Notes: generated from the sequence alone by a model not told the origin. A stretch of DNA of 64,000 nucleotides from Tragulus kanchil (GCA_022376925.1 JAIOJX010000032.1:205960939-206024938), one strand, 5' to 3'; positions 39,111 to 51,164 are shown, counted from the first letter of the stretch. Translations and numbers: made by a program.

Positions 39111-39428
39111 AGGGCTTCCCTGGTAGCTCAGTGGTAAAGAGTCGCACTGCCAACGCAGGAGACACGAGTTCGATCCCTGAGCCAGGAAGATGCCACATGC
39201 TGCAGAGCAACTAAGCCCGTGAGCCACCACTATGGAGCCTGTGCTCTAGGGCCTCAGAGCCACCACTATGGAACCCATGTGCCCTAGATCCTGAGTTCCA
39301 CAAAGAAAGAAGTCACTGCAACAAGAAGCCTGCTCACCTCAACTACAGAGTAGCTCCCACTCCCTGCAACTAAAGAAGAGCCTGTGGCAGCAGTGAAAAC
39401 CCAGAATAGCCAAAGATACATAATTTTT
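39111..39428 (+). mobile_element. CHR-type SINE
   Basis: GGGCTTCCCTGGTAGCTCAG head, GAGTTCGATCCCTGAGCC, CATGCTGCAGAGCAACTAAG, then a body with two GAGCCACCACTATGGA units and an A/T-rich tail. The repeated body unit is an internal duplication. Confidence 0.88.
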
Positions 39429-40859
39429 AAAAAATCCTTTGCTCAAGATCACACAGCAGCTTGGTAGCAGATGTTGAGTCCAGTTTGCCTTTGGCTAGTG
39501 AAGCCTCGTCTCACCTCTTGGAGCCTCTGTTTACCCATCAATGATATGGGGGCAGTGATAGTTGGGCCCTGGGTCTCAGGTGCTTGGAAAGATGAGATGT
39601 GGTCCACTTTGGGAATGGTACAGGGCTGGGTTCTTCTCAGGATGGGGTGGGGATGGCAGTGAGGCCCCACCCCCAGGGGGTCCAGAGGGCCCTCATCACT
39701 GAGAAGAGCTTTCTGAGACCCTGGGCAACCTCCGTGACTCGGGGGTTGGAGAGAGCCACAGAGTGACCAGATTCCCCCTCCCAACAACAGCCAGTCCTCC
39801 GGACTCCCGCCTCAGGCTTTTCTCCCCAGCCCTCCGGCTCTAATCCTGACCTCATCAAGTCCTGGGAAGGGTTGATCCACAGGAGCAAATCCCTCATTCG
39901 GAGGGACAAAATCAGCTTAATTTGCAGCAATTTGAAGCAGGTCTTTGCCAGGATTTGAATATCAAATTATCCCACAGCCCAGGCTGGCCAGGAGGCCTCC
40001 TGCCGCAGTATGGACGGATGTGCTCTGGACTCCACCAGGGAGGTTGTTCCGGGCTGTGTGTGAATGCAGTCAGGGCTTGGTGGGCTGTCAGAGGGTGCTG
40101 GGGAAGGTGAGGTCACTGGGTCCCTGTTCTTCGAGAGCACTGCTGCTCCAGGGCCTGGAGGAAGGATGGAGGAGGAAATCACCTGTTCACGAGGCTTACC
40201 TAAGGTCTTGTGAAATACAGAGATTCCCAGGCCCCTCCCACACAGAAGGAATCAAGATGTTCATAACTGAGAACGGCTGAACATTTCTGGAGCGGCTCAG
40301 TTAGTTAACTGGCAAATGCTTCTTCACTGAGCAGACCATTCTGCACCTGTTCATGTCCTGAGAAAATCAATCTTCTCTGGCCTCCACCCCATCCATGCCA
40401 GCCTCTGGCCTTGGAGGCCAGACCTGCTTTGTCATCTGCTCCTTCATGTCCTGAGTCAGCTGCCGCAGAGGACTCTTCAGCCTTCCCTTCCTGGTCAGCA
40501 CCCCCGTTTCTTCCCGAGGCCTGCCCCTCCATGCAAGCTCAGGCCTGACAGACAGAACCATGGGTCAGATCCCTCTCATGGGCATGTTGCTTACAGCTTC
40601 ATGGGAAGGACTGAGACTCCAGATCGGACACCAAGCAGATAGACTGTCCATCAAGGGTAAGAGAAGTGTGCCAGTCCTGGGCAGTGGGCACCCCCTTGAG
40701 AGCAGCAACCAGGACCGCTGAGGTAGCCTCACACAGGCCTGTCTGTCTATCCAATACCATTCACAGAGATAAGAAGTCCAGTCCTATTCTCAGAGATTCC
40801 ACCACTGGTGAGAAAACCAGTGTGACATGCAATGTCCTCTGCACAGTTTGAAGAGCTGT

Positions 40860-41030
40860 TGTCTGTTCACCCATGTCATCCTTATAAAAGCCCTATGAGA
40901 CTAAACGCATCCATTGTATACATGAGGAAATGGAGGCACAGAGAAATGAGTCATGTGCCCAAGGTCACACAGGTATAAGTGGTCAACCTGGGATTCACAT
41001 CCAGGCAGTCTGACTCCCAGCCTTCTGTCT
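40860..41030 (+). repeat. MIR remnant
   Basis: ATGAGGAAATGGAGGCACAG, CCCAAGGTCACACAG and GCAGTCTGACTCCCAG are the MIR core. Confidence 0.85.
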
Positions 41031-41106
41031 CTCTATCCATCTTTATAACTACTTGTCTGTGTATGAATATATTTCTTCTCCATAGGTAACTTGCTTTCTG
41101 TTTCTC

Positions 41107-41527
41107 TTTATTTTTAAAAATTTTTGGCTGCACTGGATGGTCACTGCTTTGTGCAGGCTTTCTCTAGTTGCAGTGAGTGGGGGCTACTCTTCATTGCAGT
41201 GCTCGGGTTTCCCACTGCAGCAGCTTCTCTTGTGGAGCACAGGCTCTAGGCGCATGGGCTTCCCTAGTTGCAGTACTCGGGTTTGGCAGTTGTGGCATTT
41301 GGGCTCCAGGATATGTGGGCTTCAGTTGTTTCAGCACACAGGTTCAGTAGTTGTGGCTCACGGGCCCTAGACTGTGGGCTCAGTAGTTATGGTGCATACA
41401 CCTCAAGGGCTTCGGTGTTCCATGGCATGGGGGATCTTCCCAGACCAGGGAAGAAGACCAGGACACATCCACCATGTGTCCCCTGTGTGGGCAGATGGAT
41501 TCGTATCCACTTCACCACCAAGGAAGA
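41107..41527 (-). mobile_element. CHR-2 type SINE
   Basis: Reverse TTTTTGGCTGCACTGG, CTTGTGGAGCACAGGCTC, GGGCCCTAGACTGTGGG and the head at TTCACCACCAAGGAAG. The part from 41267 recurs at 42406-42666 as the beginning of a block K copy. Confidence 0.88.
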
Positions 41528-43540
41528 CTCTGACTTGTTTTATTTTCAAAGGCATAATCACAATGTGTTGGGGAGCAAAGAACCCACACTAGGACAACCA
41601 CAGAAGGCTGTCTGGAGGAGGGGTCTTTCTTTAGTCCATGACGTTGTCGACTAACAGTTGTGTATCTGACACTGGTGACGCAGAGATGGAAAGCTGGTCT
41701 CCGCCGTCGAGGAGCTCACAAAGGGGGACATAACTGTCCCGTAAGCAGATGTGCTCAGAGCCCTGATGGACAGATATGGGAGAACTGGGGAGACCCCTGA
41801 GTTGGGGGCTCCTGGAGAAGGGCACATGAGCTGGGACTGAAAGGATGAATGGGATCTCAGAGACACATCTTTGCCTTCACACCCAGTCCTTAAGCCAAGG
41901 GCCAGGGGCCAGAGATCCTGCTGGGCCCTCACGTCCGCCCGTCTCAGCCAGTCTCTCCTCCACGGAGCCCTCTTGACGTAGCCAGCCCCAGTCCCTTCTC
42001 TTCCCGTCCCAGACAGGGTCGCCTCCTGGGGAGGTCTTTAATCTCAACTTCTGTGTGTTCCTAGGAGGCAACTGGATTCCTGAACCCCAAGTTCTTGCGC
42101 TAGTGGCGGCTGGGCAGGCTCTGTGTGGGGGCCGTGGTTGCCTTGGGAAACCCCAGGGGTTTGATTCGAGGGCATCTAGACTTTGGTCCAAGAAGGGATC
42201 CCAGCAACTACCAAACTCACTTAGGAGGATGGAGCAAGGGGCAGGGAAGTAGCAGGAGTTGCCTGGGACTCAAGTTCCCAGCCCCCGGGCCCTGATCTCT
42301 CTGGGGTGGTCTGGCCGCCTCCTGGGCTCTCCCTAACCTCACCCTCATGCCTGTCTCGCCTGATGACAGTCAGGAAGCCTTTCCCGGATGGGCATTTTGG
42401 GGGTTGTTGCAGTACTCGGGTTTGGCAGTTGTGGCATTTGGGCTCCAGGATATGTGGGCTTCAGTTGTTTCAGCACACAGGTTCAGTAGTTGTGGCTCAC
42501 GGGCCCTAGACTGTGGGCTCAGTAGTTATGGTGCATACACCTCAAGGGCTTCGGTGTTCCATGGCATGGGGGATCTTCCCAGACCAGGGAAGAAGACCAG
42601 GACACATCCACCATGTGTCCCCTGTGTGGGCAGATGGATTCGTATCCACTTCACCACCAAGGAAGACTCTGACTTGTTTTATTTTCAAAGGCATAATCAC
42701 AATGTGTTGGGGAGCAAAGAACCCACACTAGGACAACCACAGAAGGCTGTCTGGAGGAGGGGTCTTTCTTTAGTCCATGACGTTGTCGACTAACAGTTGT
42801 GTATCTGACACTGGTGACGCAGAGATGGAAAGCTGGTCTCCGCCGTCGAGGAGCTCACAAAGGGGGACATAACTGTCCCGTAAGCAGATGTGCTCAGAGC
42901 CCTGATGGACAGATATGGGAGAACTGGGGAGACCCCTGAGTTGGGGGCTCCTGGAGAAGGGCACATGAGCTGGGACTGAAAGGATGAATGGGATCTCAGA
43001 GACACATCTTTGCCTTCACACCCAGTCCTTAAGCCAAGGGCCAGGGGCCAGAGATCCTGCTGGGCCCTCACGTCCGCCCGTCTCAGCCAGTCTCTCCTCC
43101 ACGGAGCCCTCTTGACGTAGCCAGCCCCAGTCCCTTCTCTTCCCGTCCCAGACAGGGTCGCCTCCTGGGGAGGTCTTTAATCTCAACTTCTGTGTGTTCC
43201 TAGGAGGCAACTGGATTCCTGAACCCCAAGTTCTTGCGCTAGTGGCGGCTGGGCAGGCTCTGTGTGGGGGCCGTGGTTGCCTTGGGAAACCCCAGGGGTT
43301 TGATTCGAGGGCATCTAGACTTTGGTCCAAGAAGGGATCCCAGCAACTACCAAACTCACTTAGGAGGATGGAGCAAGGGGCAGGGAAGTAGCAGGAGTTG
43401 CCTGGGACTCAAGTTCCCAGCCCCCGGGCCCTGATCTCTCTGGGGTGGTCTGGCCGCCTCCTGGGCTCTCCCCTAACCCTCACCCTCATGCCTGTCTCGC
43501 CTGATGACAGTCAGGGAAGCCTTTCCTGAATAACGATGGT
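41267..43540 (+). repeat. Tandem duplicate block K (41267-42405 and 42406-43540)
   Basis: The unit is 1139 bp. It begins inside a minus-strand CHR-type SINE, so copy 2 starts with a SINE fragment. The last 25 bases of copy 1 are a noisy rendering of the sequence at 43520-43545, and homopolymers are short there (CTCCCTAACC versus CTCCCCTAACCC). Confidence 0.97.
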
Positions 43541-43720
43541 ATTGGCTCAGATTAAGGGCAACTAGCTGGCTCTTGGCTTTTCCTTTTTATATAACAACTA
43601 ATCTCCTTCTAATCAGCCATTATTAAATTATATTCCGTTTTTAATTCATTCACAGATCACGGTTGGGACAGCTGGATACATAATTGGGGAGAGATAATTT
43701 ATGTAAATGAGGAGCAGCAG
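43530..43720. promoter_or_regulatory. Candidate VSX2 upstream enhancer block with homeodomain, octamer-like and E-box words
   Basis: Repeat-free, A/T-rich patch with CAGATTAAG, ACTAATCTCC, TCTAATCAGCC, CATTATTAAATTA, TTTTTAATTCATT, ACATAATTGG, an octamer-like ATGTAAAT (43701-43708) and an E-box CAGCTG (43669-43674). After collapsing the artefactual copies it lies about 17 kb upstream of VSX2. A POU-dependent retinal enhancer upstream of mouse Chx10 has been published; I cannot map it here, so equivalence is only a hypothesis. Confidence 0.4.
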
Positions 43721-44039
43721 AAGGTAGAGAAGAGGCAGGCTGAGGGCCAAAGGCTGGGGAGGGACCTGGCCTGGCCTGCCCTGGAAAGGGCTGCCTGGGG
43801 ACACTAAAGGGATTGGGGCCTTCATGGAACCTCAGGGCTCCCGACTGGTTGTCCCTCAGCATCACCTTGAATGTGTGGCAAATGGGGAACCCAGGACTTT
43901 TGGGGAGGCGGGCATCTCTCCAACATCAGTTCTCATGAGAAGAGGATCTTGAGGAGCAGTAGAATGCTGCAGAGAGTTCTGGACTCAGCACTGTGTTTGA
44001 TTTCGGCTCTACGACTTCATGGCGTGCTCTCTGTCCTTT

Positions 44040-44130
44040 TTTTAATTTTGTCCATCCCTTGAGGCTTACTTTCTCAACCAGGGAACCAACCTGGGCCCTT
44101 GGCAGTGGAAGTACAGATTCCTAACCACCG
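44040..44130 (-). mobile_element. CHR-type SINE fragment
   Basis: TTTTTAATTTTGTCCATC, then CAACCAGGGAACCAACC and AGTGGAAGTACAGATTCC: a reverse CHR head cut by the adjoining Bov-tA. Repeated at 45116-45206. Confidence 0.7.
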
Positions 44131-44335
44131 GTGCGTGCGTGCTAAGTCACTTCAGTCGTGTCCAACTCTGTGCGACCCTATGGATTGAGCCCGCCCAGCT
44201 CCTCTGTCCATGGGATTCTCCAGTCAAGAATACTGGAGTGGGTTGCCAGGCCCTCCTCCAGAGGATCAAACTTAGGGGTTGAACCCATGTATCCTGCCTT
44301 GCAGGCAGATTCTTTACAGCTGAGCTAGTAGGGTA
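44130..44335 (-). mobile_element. Bov-tA SINE
   Basis: Reverse GTGCGTGCTAAGTCACTTC, GAATACTGGAGTGGG, GGTTGAACCCATGTATCC and the head at TTTACAGCTGAGCTAG. Repeated at about 45206-45411. Confidence 0.9.
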
Positions 44336-44665
44336 CCTGGATCATATTTACTACCTCCCTCTAACACCTGCCCCCAGGTGATGGAGCTGCCTTCCGGTAG
44401 CAGAACAGATCCATTCCCCCTGCGTAGCTGATCTATCTGTCCTCCTGATGTTCATTCCTTCAGCAACTGACCCTGAAGGTGTCCCTTGTGCCAGGAGCTG
44501 CAGTCAACACTTGCTGTCTGGCATCTGAGCATGTCATCAGAATAGCAGCGTGCAGTGGGCACTACCATCTGCACTGACCGATGAAAATACTGTGGACCCA
44601 AGCTCTCGCCTGATAATACCATCAACAGAAGCTAAAACAGAAGCCTGCTTAAAAAGAGCAAGAAG

Positions 44666-44960
44666 GGACTTCCCTGGTGGTCCAGTGGGTAAGGACACTG
44701 CCTTGCAGTGGAAGGGGCGCCGGTTCGATCCCTGGCCTGGGAAGGTCCCATGTGCCGCTGAGCGGCTGGACCGATGTGTCCAATTACCGAGCCGGAGCTC
44801 TGGAGCGCATGCGCCCAGAGCCGGTGCTCTGCGACAACAGAGGCCACCGCGAAGGGAGGCCCACACAGGCCAAAGAATAAAGATGGGTGAAAATATATAA
44901 ATAAAAGACAAATAGGAGAAGTGGCCCGCCCGCCTCCCCTCTACCAAAAAAAAAAAAAAA
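44666..44960 (+). mobile_element. Young CHR-derived tRNA SINE
   Basis: Head GGACTTCCCTGGTGGTCC, B box GGTTCGATCC, CAATTACCGAGCCGGAGC, GCATGCGCCCAGAGCC and GAGAAGTGGCCCG. Flanked by AAAAAGAGCAAG at 44651-44662 and again at the end of the A run. The block L copy is at 45742-46045 and lacks several differences seen in this copy's tail. Confidence 0.92.
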
Positions 44961-46086
44961 AGAGCAAGGAGGCTCACAACACCTGGAACCTAGCTGGAGG
45001 CCAGTTTGGACAGGTGGCTCGGCGACTGGCATATAGGGGCAGGGCTGGCCAAAAAAAAGGGAAGCAAGGGGTGAGGTCTGGGACTGAGGCTTTTTTGGCG
45101 TGCTCTCTGTCCTTTTTTTAATTTTGTCCATCCCTTGAGGCTTACTTTCTCAACCAGGGAACCAACCTGGGCCCTTGGCAGTGGAAGTACAGATTCCTAA
45201 CCACCGGTGCGTGCGTGCTAAGTCACTTCAGTCGTGTCCAACTCTGTGCGACCCTATGGATTGAGCCCGCCCAGCTCCTCTGTCCATGGGATTCTCCAGT
45301 CAAGAATACTGGAGTGGGTTGCCAGGCCCTCCTCCAGAGGATCAAACTTGGGGGTTGAACCCATGTATCCTGCCTTGCAGGCAGATTCTTTACAGCTGAG
45401 CTAGTAGGGTACCTGGATCATATTTACTACCTCCCTCTAACACCTGCCCCCAGGTGATGGAGCTGCCTTCCGGTAGCAGAACAGATCCATTCCCCCTGCG
45501 TAGCTGATCTATCTGTCCTCCTGATGTTCATTCCTTCAGCAACTGACCCTGAAGGTGTCCCTTGTGCCAGGAGCTGCAGTCAACACTTGCTGTCTGGCAT
45601 CTGAGCATGTCATCAGAATAGCAGCGTGCAGTGGGCACTACCATCTGCACTGACCGATGAAAATACTGTGGACCCAAGCTCTCGCCTGATAATACCATCA
45701 ACAGAAGCTAAAACAGAAGCCTGCTTAAAAAGAGCAAGAAGGGACTTCCCTGGTGGTCCAGTGGGTAAGGACACTGCCTTGCAGTGGAAGGGGCGCCGGT
45801 TCGATCCCTGGCCTGGGAAGGTCCCATGTGCCGCTGAGCGGCTGGACCGATGTGTCCAATTACCGAGCCGGAGCTCTGGAGCGCATGCGCCCAGAGCCGG
45901 TGCTCTGCGACAACAGAGGCCACCGCGAAGGGAGGCCCACACGGGCCAAAGAACAAAGATGGATGAAAATAGATAAATGAAAGACCAATAGGAGAAGTGG
46001 CCCGCCCGCCCCCCTCCCCGCTCTACCAAAAAAAAAAAAAAAAGAGCAAGGAGGCTCACAACACCTGGAACCTAGCTGGAGGCCAG

Positions 46087-48315
46087 TTTGGACAGGTGGC
46101 TCGGCGACTGGCATATAGGGGCAGGGCTGGCCAAGGAAGCGGGTGGAGCAGGTTGGACCTCCACAGGGACCGGGCACGAGTGGGCACCGGTGGCTGACAG
46201 GGCCAGAGGGGGTGAGGTCTGCCCGTGACTGAGGCTGGCAGGGGTCCACAGCCGGACCTTGGACCATTCCCAGAGGGAGGCAGGGGATTAGAGAGGGCCT
46301 GGGAGGGTGGTCCCAGGGGGTCTGGGAGAGTAATGGGATTAGCCCTCAGGCAGCAAGTGAAAGTTATTAGCGTGTGGGGCCTCTGGCCTCCCACCAGAGC
46401 CTGCAGCTGTCTCCCTACCCCACCCTGGGCAGGATGGCACCCTCTGCCCCCTACAGGCTCTTCTGCTGTGATCATCTGTCAGAGGCTGGCCTCCCAGCCT
46501 GAGCCTTCTGCCTACCCTTGACCGACTGGGCCACCCACACACAGCATATGTTAATACACCCTAGGGAGCACTGCCCCTGCCTCCATTTCCCCATCTAGAT
46601 AGAAGGTGACATTGAGGAGGCTTGAAACCCTTTGAGGGCGAACCCCTGAGGCATGGAGGTCCGAGCCAGGCCCCCTAGGTATCTGGTTCTGACAAATGCT
46701 AGCTGTGTGACCCTGGGCACGACTGTTACCCTCTCTGGGCCCTACTTTATAAAATGAGAGCAGTAGTAAGGGAGGGTTTTCAGAGAGGAGGGTTAGATAG
46801 AGGGGCTGAACATGGGTTCGTCAGTGAAGTGCAGGGTGCTGGGCACCTCCCGAGTGGGGGCGGCAGGGGAAAACGGCCTCGGGACTGGAGGGGCCGGGGC
46901 GACCTGAGCCTTGCCGGCTGGCCGAGGCCGGGCCTGCGAAGAGCCGGCGGGCGCCCCGGGGCCGCTCCCTCTAGTGGTAAAGGCGCGGATAGCTCCCGGG
47001 AAGGGCGCCGACGCGCCAGGCCGGGCTGGGGCTCAAGGGTCGGCGGGTCCCGCGCCGGGTCCGCCTTCCTCGAAGGCATCCAGGGGAGAGATGCCAGGCG
47101 TCCTACGAGGCTTCCCCTGCTAACCAGTGCCGGCCAGGCTTGTATGTCAGTCTGTGAACATGGAATGACTTCCCAGGAGGGAGGACACGGCAGGACGCGG
47201 AGCCTTTGGACAGGTGGCTCGGCGACTGGCATATAGGGGCAGGGCTGGCCAAGGAAGCGGGTGGAGCAGGTTGGACCTCCACAGGGACCGGGCACGAGTG
47301 GGCACCGGTGGCTGACAGGGCCAGAGGGGGTGAGGTCTGCCCGTGACTGAGGCTGGCAGGGGTCCACAGCCGGACCTTGGACCATTCCCAGAGGGAGGCA
47401 GGGGATTAGAGAGGGCCTGGGAGGGTGGTCCCAGGGGGTCTGGGAGAGTAATGGGATTAGCCCTCAGGCAGCAAGTGAAAGTTATTAGCGTGTGGGGCCT
47501 CTGGCCTCCCACCAGAGCCTGCAGCTGTCTCCCTACCCCACCCTGGGCAGGATGGCACCCTCTGCCCCCTACAGGCTCTTCTGCTGTGATCATCTGTCAG
47601 AGGCTGGCCTCCCAGCCTGAGCCTTCTGCCTACCCTTGACCGACTGGGCCACCCACACACAGCATATGTTAATACACCCTAGGGAGCACTGCCCCTGCCT
47701 CCATTTCCCCATCTAGATAGAAGGTGACATTGAGGAGGCTTGAAACCCTTTGAGGGCGAACCCCTGAGGCATGGAGGTCCGAGCCAGGCCCCCTAGGTAT
47801 CTGGTTCTGACAAATGCTAGCTGTGTGACCCTGGGCACGACTGTTACCCTCTCTGGGCCCTACTTTATAAAATGAGAGCAGTAGTAAGGGAGGGTTTTCA
47901 GAGAGGAGGGTTAGATAGAGGGGCTGAACATGGGTTCGTCAGTGAAGTGCAGGGTGCTGGGCACCTCCCGAGTGGGGGCGGCAGGGGAAAACGGCCTCGG
48001 GACTGGAGGGGCCGGGGCGACCTGAGCCTTGCCGGCTGGCCGAGGCCGGGCCTGCGAAGAGCCGGCGGGCGCCCCGGGGCCGCTCCCTCTAGTGGTAAAG
48101 GCGCGGATAGCTCCCGGGAAGGGCGCCGACGCGCCAGGCCGGGCTGGGGCTCAAGGGTCGGCGGGTCCCGCGCCGGGTCCGCCTTCCTCGAAGGCATCCA
48201 GGGGAGAGATGCCAGGCGTCCTACGAGGCTTCCCCTGCTAACCAGTGCCGGCCAGGCTTGTATGTCAGTCTGTGAACATGGAATGACTTCCCAGGAGGGA
48301 GGACACGGCAGGACG
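46087..48315 (+). repeat. Tandem duplicate block M (46087-47204 and 47205-48315)
   Basis: The unit is 1118 bp. It overlaps the end of block L, so 46087-46230 also has a degraded third version at the end of the first L copy. Both copies carry the CpG-rich patch described separately. Confidence 0.97.
46850..47090. other. CpG-rich patch far upstream of VSX2 (orphan CpG island)
   Basis: Dense CpG words (GGCGCGGATAG, GCGCCGACGCGCC, CCCGCGCCGGGTCCGCC) without a recognised repeat or exon, repeated at 47970-48205 by block M. Long open frames across it on both strands result from high GC content and show no known domain. It could be a distal regulatory CpG island or an untranslated transcript start. 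Confidence 0.55.
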
Positions 48316-48603
48316 TATGACCCACTGCTGACCCAATGTGGGCAGCCAGTGCCAACCAGCCCGGGGCCGGCGTGGGGCTCGGAAGAGCCCGCGGTGATCG
48401 TCTGTGACCCGGCCCCCGTCACACCTTTTCTAGCCTCGGATTCCCCGTGGTAAAGGAACAGGGTGGGACTGGACCAGTGGTTGCACCATTTTAATCGCCA
48501 TCTTTTGAAAAGGTAAAAACATGGTCACGTTCCCTCAGGGAATAAGGATCTACATCATGATCCCTCACTGTTAGGCACTCAGTAAGGCTTTTACATAAAG
48601 TGA
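48316..48603. other. Unique intergenic stretch
   Basis: No gene or repeat recognised. It moves from GC-rich to A/T-rich DNA (TTTTAATCGCC). Confidence 0.5.
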
Positions 48604-48768
48604 TAACTTTATGAATCTCAACATCTGTATGTTTCAAAATGATTTAAAAATAAACATTTTTAAGAACAGTTTTAAGCGTGCAGAGTTGTGAAGACTGGAC
48701 AGAGTTTTTATAAACCCCACACCTAAAATGCCCCTACTATCAACATCTGACACCGGTATAGTATACTT

Positions 48769-48914
48769 TTTTTTTTTCTTCCCCAATCTGCATGGCTTGT
48801 GGGATCTCAGGTCCCAGACCAGAGATTGCCCCTGGCCCTGACTTCATGATTGAGCACACACACGCTGGCAATGGAAGTCCAGAATCCTAACCACTAGCCC
48901 ATTAGGGAAGTCTC
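48769..48914 (-). mobile_element. CHR-type SINE fragment
   Basis: T run, GCATGGCTTGTGGGATCTC, CAGACCAGAGATTG and the head at CCTAACCACTAGCCC. The copy is at about 49872-50018. Confidence 0.75.
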
Positions 48915-49449
48915 TAGAATGGTAATCTTGTTAATGAACCAAGATGGTTCATTACTAGCTAAAGATGATTCATTTACTAGCTAAAGTCTGTGTGTATTCA
49001 TATTTCCTTAGTTTTCACTGTATGTCCCTTTTTTTCTGTCCCAGAAGATCCCAGGACGTCTCCTCTTGGCTGTGATGATTGCGTATAACACAATGAATGT
49101 GTTTAACATTAAAAAGAAAGAAAAAAGTACACATTCCCACAATGGACCCCTGTGGGGCTGTTATTACACATGCTGATCTGAAACAATCTCCAAGACAATA
49201 TTAGCATGAAAAAGAAGCTGTAGGACAGTCTATTGTACTGCCACTTATGAAAGAGGAGAGATATGTGTGTGTGTGTATATGTTTTAACCTCTGGAACAGT
49301 AACAGAAAAACTGGTTGCTGATTGATTGCGGGAAAGGGAGTCAGATGACTGGAGAACAGAACATTGTCTGTGTTTTATTCTATACACTTGTATTTGTTTG
49401 ATTTTTAAAGCAGTGCTTAGTATTATTTACCTTGATAAACATAAAGAGA

Positions 49450-49620
49450 AATGCCACCTGCCAATGCAGGAAACCCGGGTTCAGTCCCTGGGCTGGGAAG
49501 GAAAACGCAACCCACTCCAGGATGCTTGCCTGGAAAATCCCATGGAGAGAGGAGCCTGGTGGGCTACAGTCCACGGGGTCCAAAGATTCGGATATGACGT
49601 AGCGACTAAACAACAACAAA
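49450..49620 (+). mobile_element. Bov-tA SINE, 5'-truncated
   Basis: CACCTGCCAATGCAGGAAAC, GGTTCAGTCCCTGGG, CACTCCAGGATGCTTGCC and GTAGCGACTAAACAACAAC. The copy is at 50557-50727. Confidence 0.88.
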
Positions 49621-50894
49621 CATTAAACCTAACAGTGGGCTATCTCGGTCATGTATCGGGCTCCTGCACTGTTTGTGTAATAACAACAGTCCAATTCTGG
49701 GTGTATGCTAACTTTATGAATTTCTCAACATCTGTATGTTTCAAAATGATTTAAAAATAAACATTTTTAAGAACAGTTTTAAGCGTGCAGAGTTGTGAAG
49801 ACTGGACAGAGTTTTTATAAACCCCACACCTAAAATGCCCCTACTATCAACATCTGACACCGGTATAGTATACTTTTTTTTTTTCTTCCCCAATCTGCAT
49901 GGCTTGTGGGATCTCAGGTCCCAGACCAGAGATTGCCCCTGGCCCTGACTTCATGATTGAGCACACACACGCTGGCAATGGAAGTCCAGAATCCTAACCA
50001 CTAGCCCATTAGGGAAGTCTCTAGAATGGTAATCTTGTTAATGAACCAAGATGGTTCATTACTAGCTAAAGATGATTCATTTACTAGCTAAAGTCTGTGT
50101 GTATTCATATTTCCTTAGTTTTCACTGTATGTCCCTTTTTTTCTGTCCCAGAAGATCCCAGGACGTCTCCTCTTGGCTGTGATGATTGCGTATAACACAA
50201 TGAATGTGTTTAACATTAAAAAGAAAGAAAAAAGTACACATTCCCACAATGGACCCCTGTGGGGCTGTTATTACACATGCTGATCTGAAACAATCTCCAA
50301 GACAATATTAGCATGAAAAAGAAGCTGTAGGACAGTCTATTGTACTGCCACTTATGAAAGAGGAGAGATATGTGTGTGTGTGTATATGTTTTAACCTCTG
50401 GAACAGTAACAGAAAAACTGGTTGCTGATTGATTGCGGGAAAGGGAGTCAGATGACTGGAGAACAGAACATTGTCTGTGTTTTATTCTATACACTTGTAT
50501 TTGTTTGATTTTTAAAGCAGTGCTTAGTATTATTTACCTTGATAAACATAAAGAGAAATGCCACCTGCCAATGCAGGAAACCCGGGTTCAGTCCCTGGGC
50601 TGGGAAGGAAAACGCAACCCACTCCAGGATGCTTGCCTGGAAAATCCCATGGAGAGAGGAGCCTGGTGGGCTACAGTCCACGGGGTCCAAAGATTCGGAT
50701 ATGACGTAGCGACTAAACAACAACAAACATTAAACCTAACAGTACATAGAGGTCTAATACATTATCTCGGTCATGTATCGGGCTCCTGCACTGTTTGTGT
50801 AATAAAACCATCTACCAGTCCAATTCTGCGGGGGTGTCCCTGGAGTTGGGTGCTCCTGTGACTCCCTCAGAAGCCCTGTCCTGGCTGGTCTGTG

Positions 50895-51149
50895 CCTGAT
50901 CGGTTTTTTTTTTTTTTTTGGCCACTTCTATTGGTCTTTCATTCATTTATCTTTGTTCTTTAGCCTGTGTGGACCTCCCATAGCAGTGGCCTCTCTCGCT
51001 GCAGAGCACTGGCTCTGGGCGCATGCGCTCCAGAGCTCTGGCTCGGTAGTTGGACACATCAGTCCAGCCACTTCACAGCACGTGGGATCTTCCCAGGCCA
51101 GGGATCGAACAAGGCGGTGTCCTTACCCACTGAACCACCAGGGAAGCCC
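50895..51149 (-). mobile_element. Young CHR-derived tRNA SINE with an internal 18-base deletion
   Basis: Reverse element with exact 15-base duplication CCTGGCTGGTCTGTG at 50880-50894 and 51150-51164. Compared with its relatives it lacks the segment between the A-box and B-box regions (GATCGAAC is followed directly by AAGGCGG), shortening the internal promoter spacing. Not duplicated by any 1.1-kb block. Confidence 0.92.
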
Positions 51150-51164
51150 CCTGGCTGGTCTGTG

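Larger units (their letters stand above)
44021..46240 (+). repeat. Tandem duplicate block L (44021-45096 and 45097-46240)
   Basis: The unit is about 1076 bp. The last part of copy 1 (45045-45096) drops about 80 bases that are present in copy 2 and replaces a short run with eight A. The young SINE in copy 1 also carries several unique differences in its 3' part. Confidence 0.95.
48604..50830 (+). repeat. Tandem duplicate block N (48604-49708 and 49709-50830)
   Basis: The unit is 1105 bp. Just before the junction copy 1 lacks about 15-20 bases found in copy 2 (50744-50762) and mis-spells the sequence preceding TCCAATTCTG. Each copy has a CHR-type fragment and a plus-strand Bov-tA SINE. Confidence 0.96.

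Noticed and set aside
46754..48453. Long open frames on both strands in the GC-rich block M
   Set aside because: GC-rich sequence lacks stop codons in several frames at once. The peptides are low-complexity Gly/Arg/Pro with no domain and simply repeat with the block.
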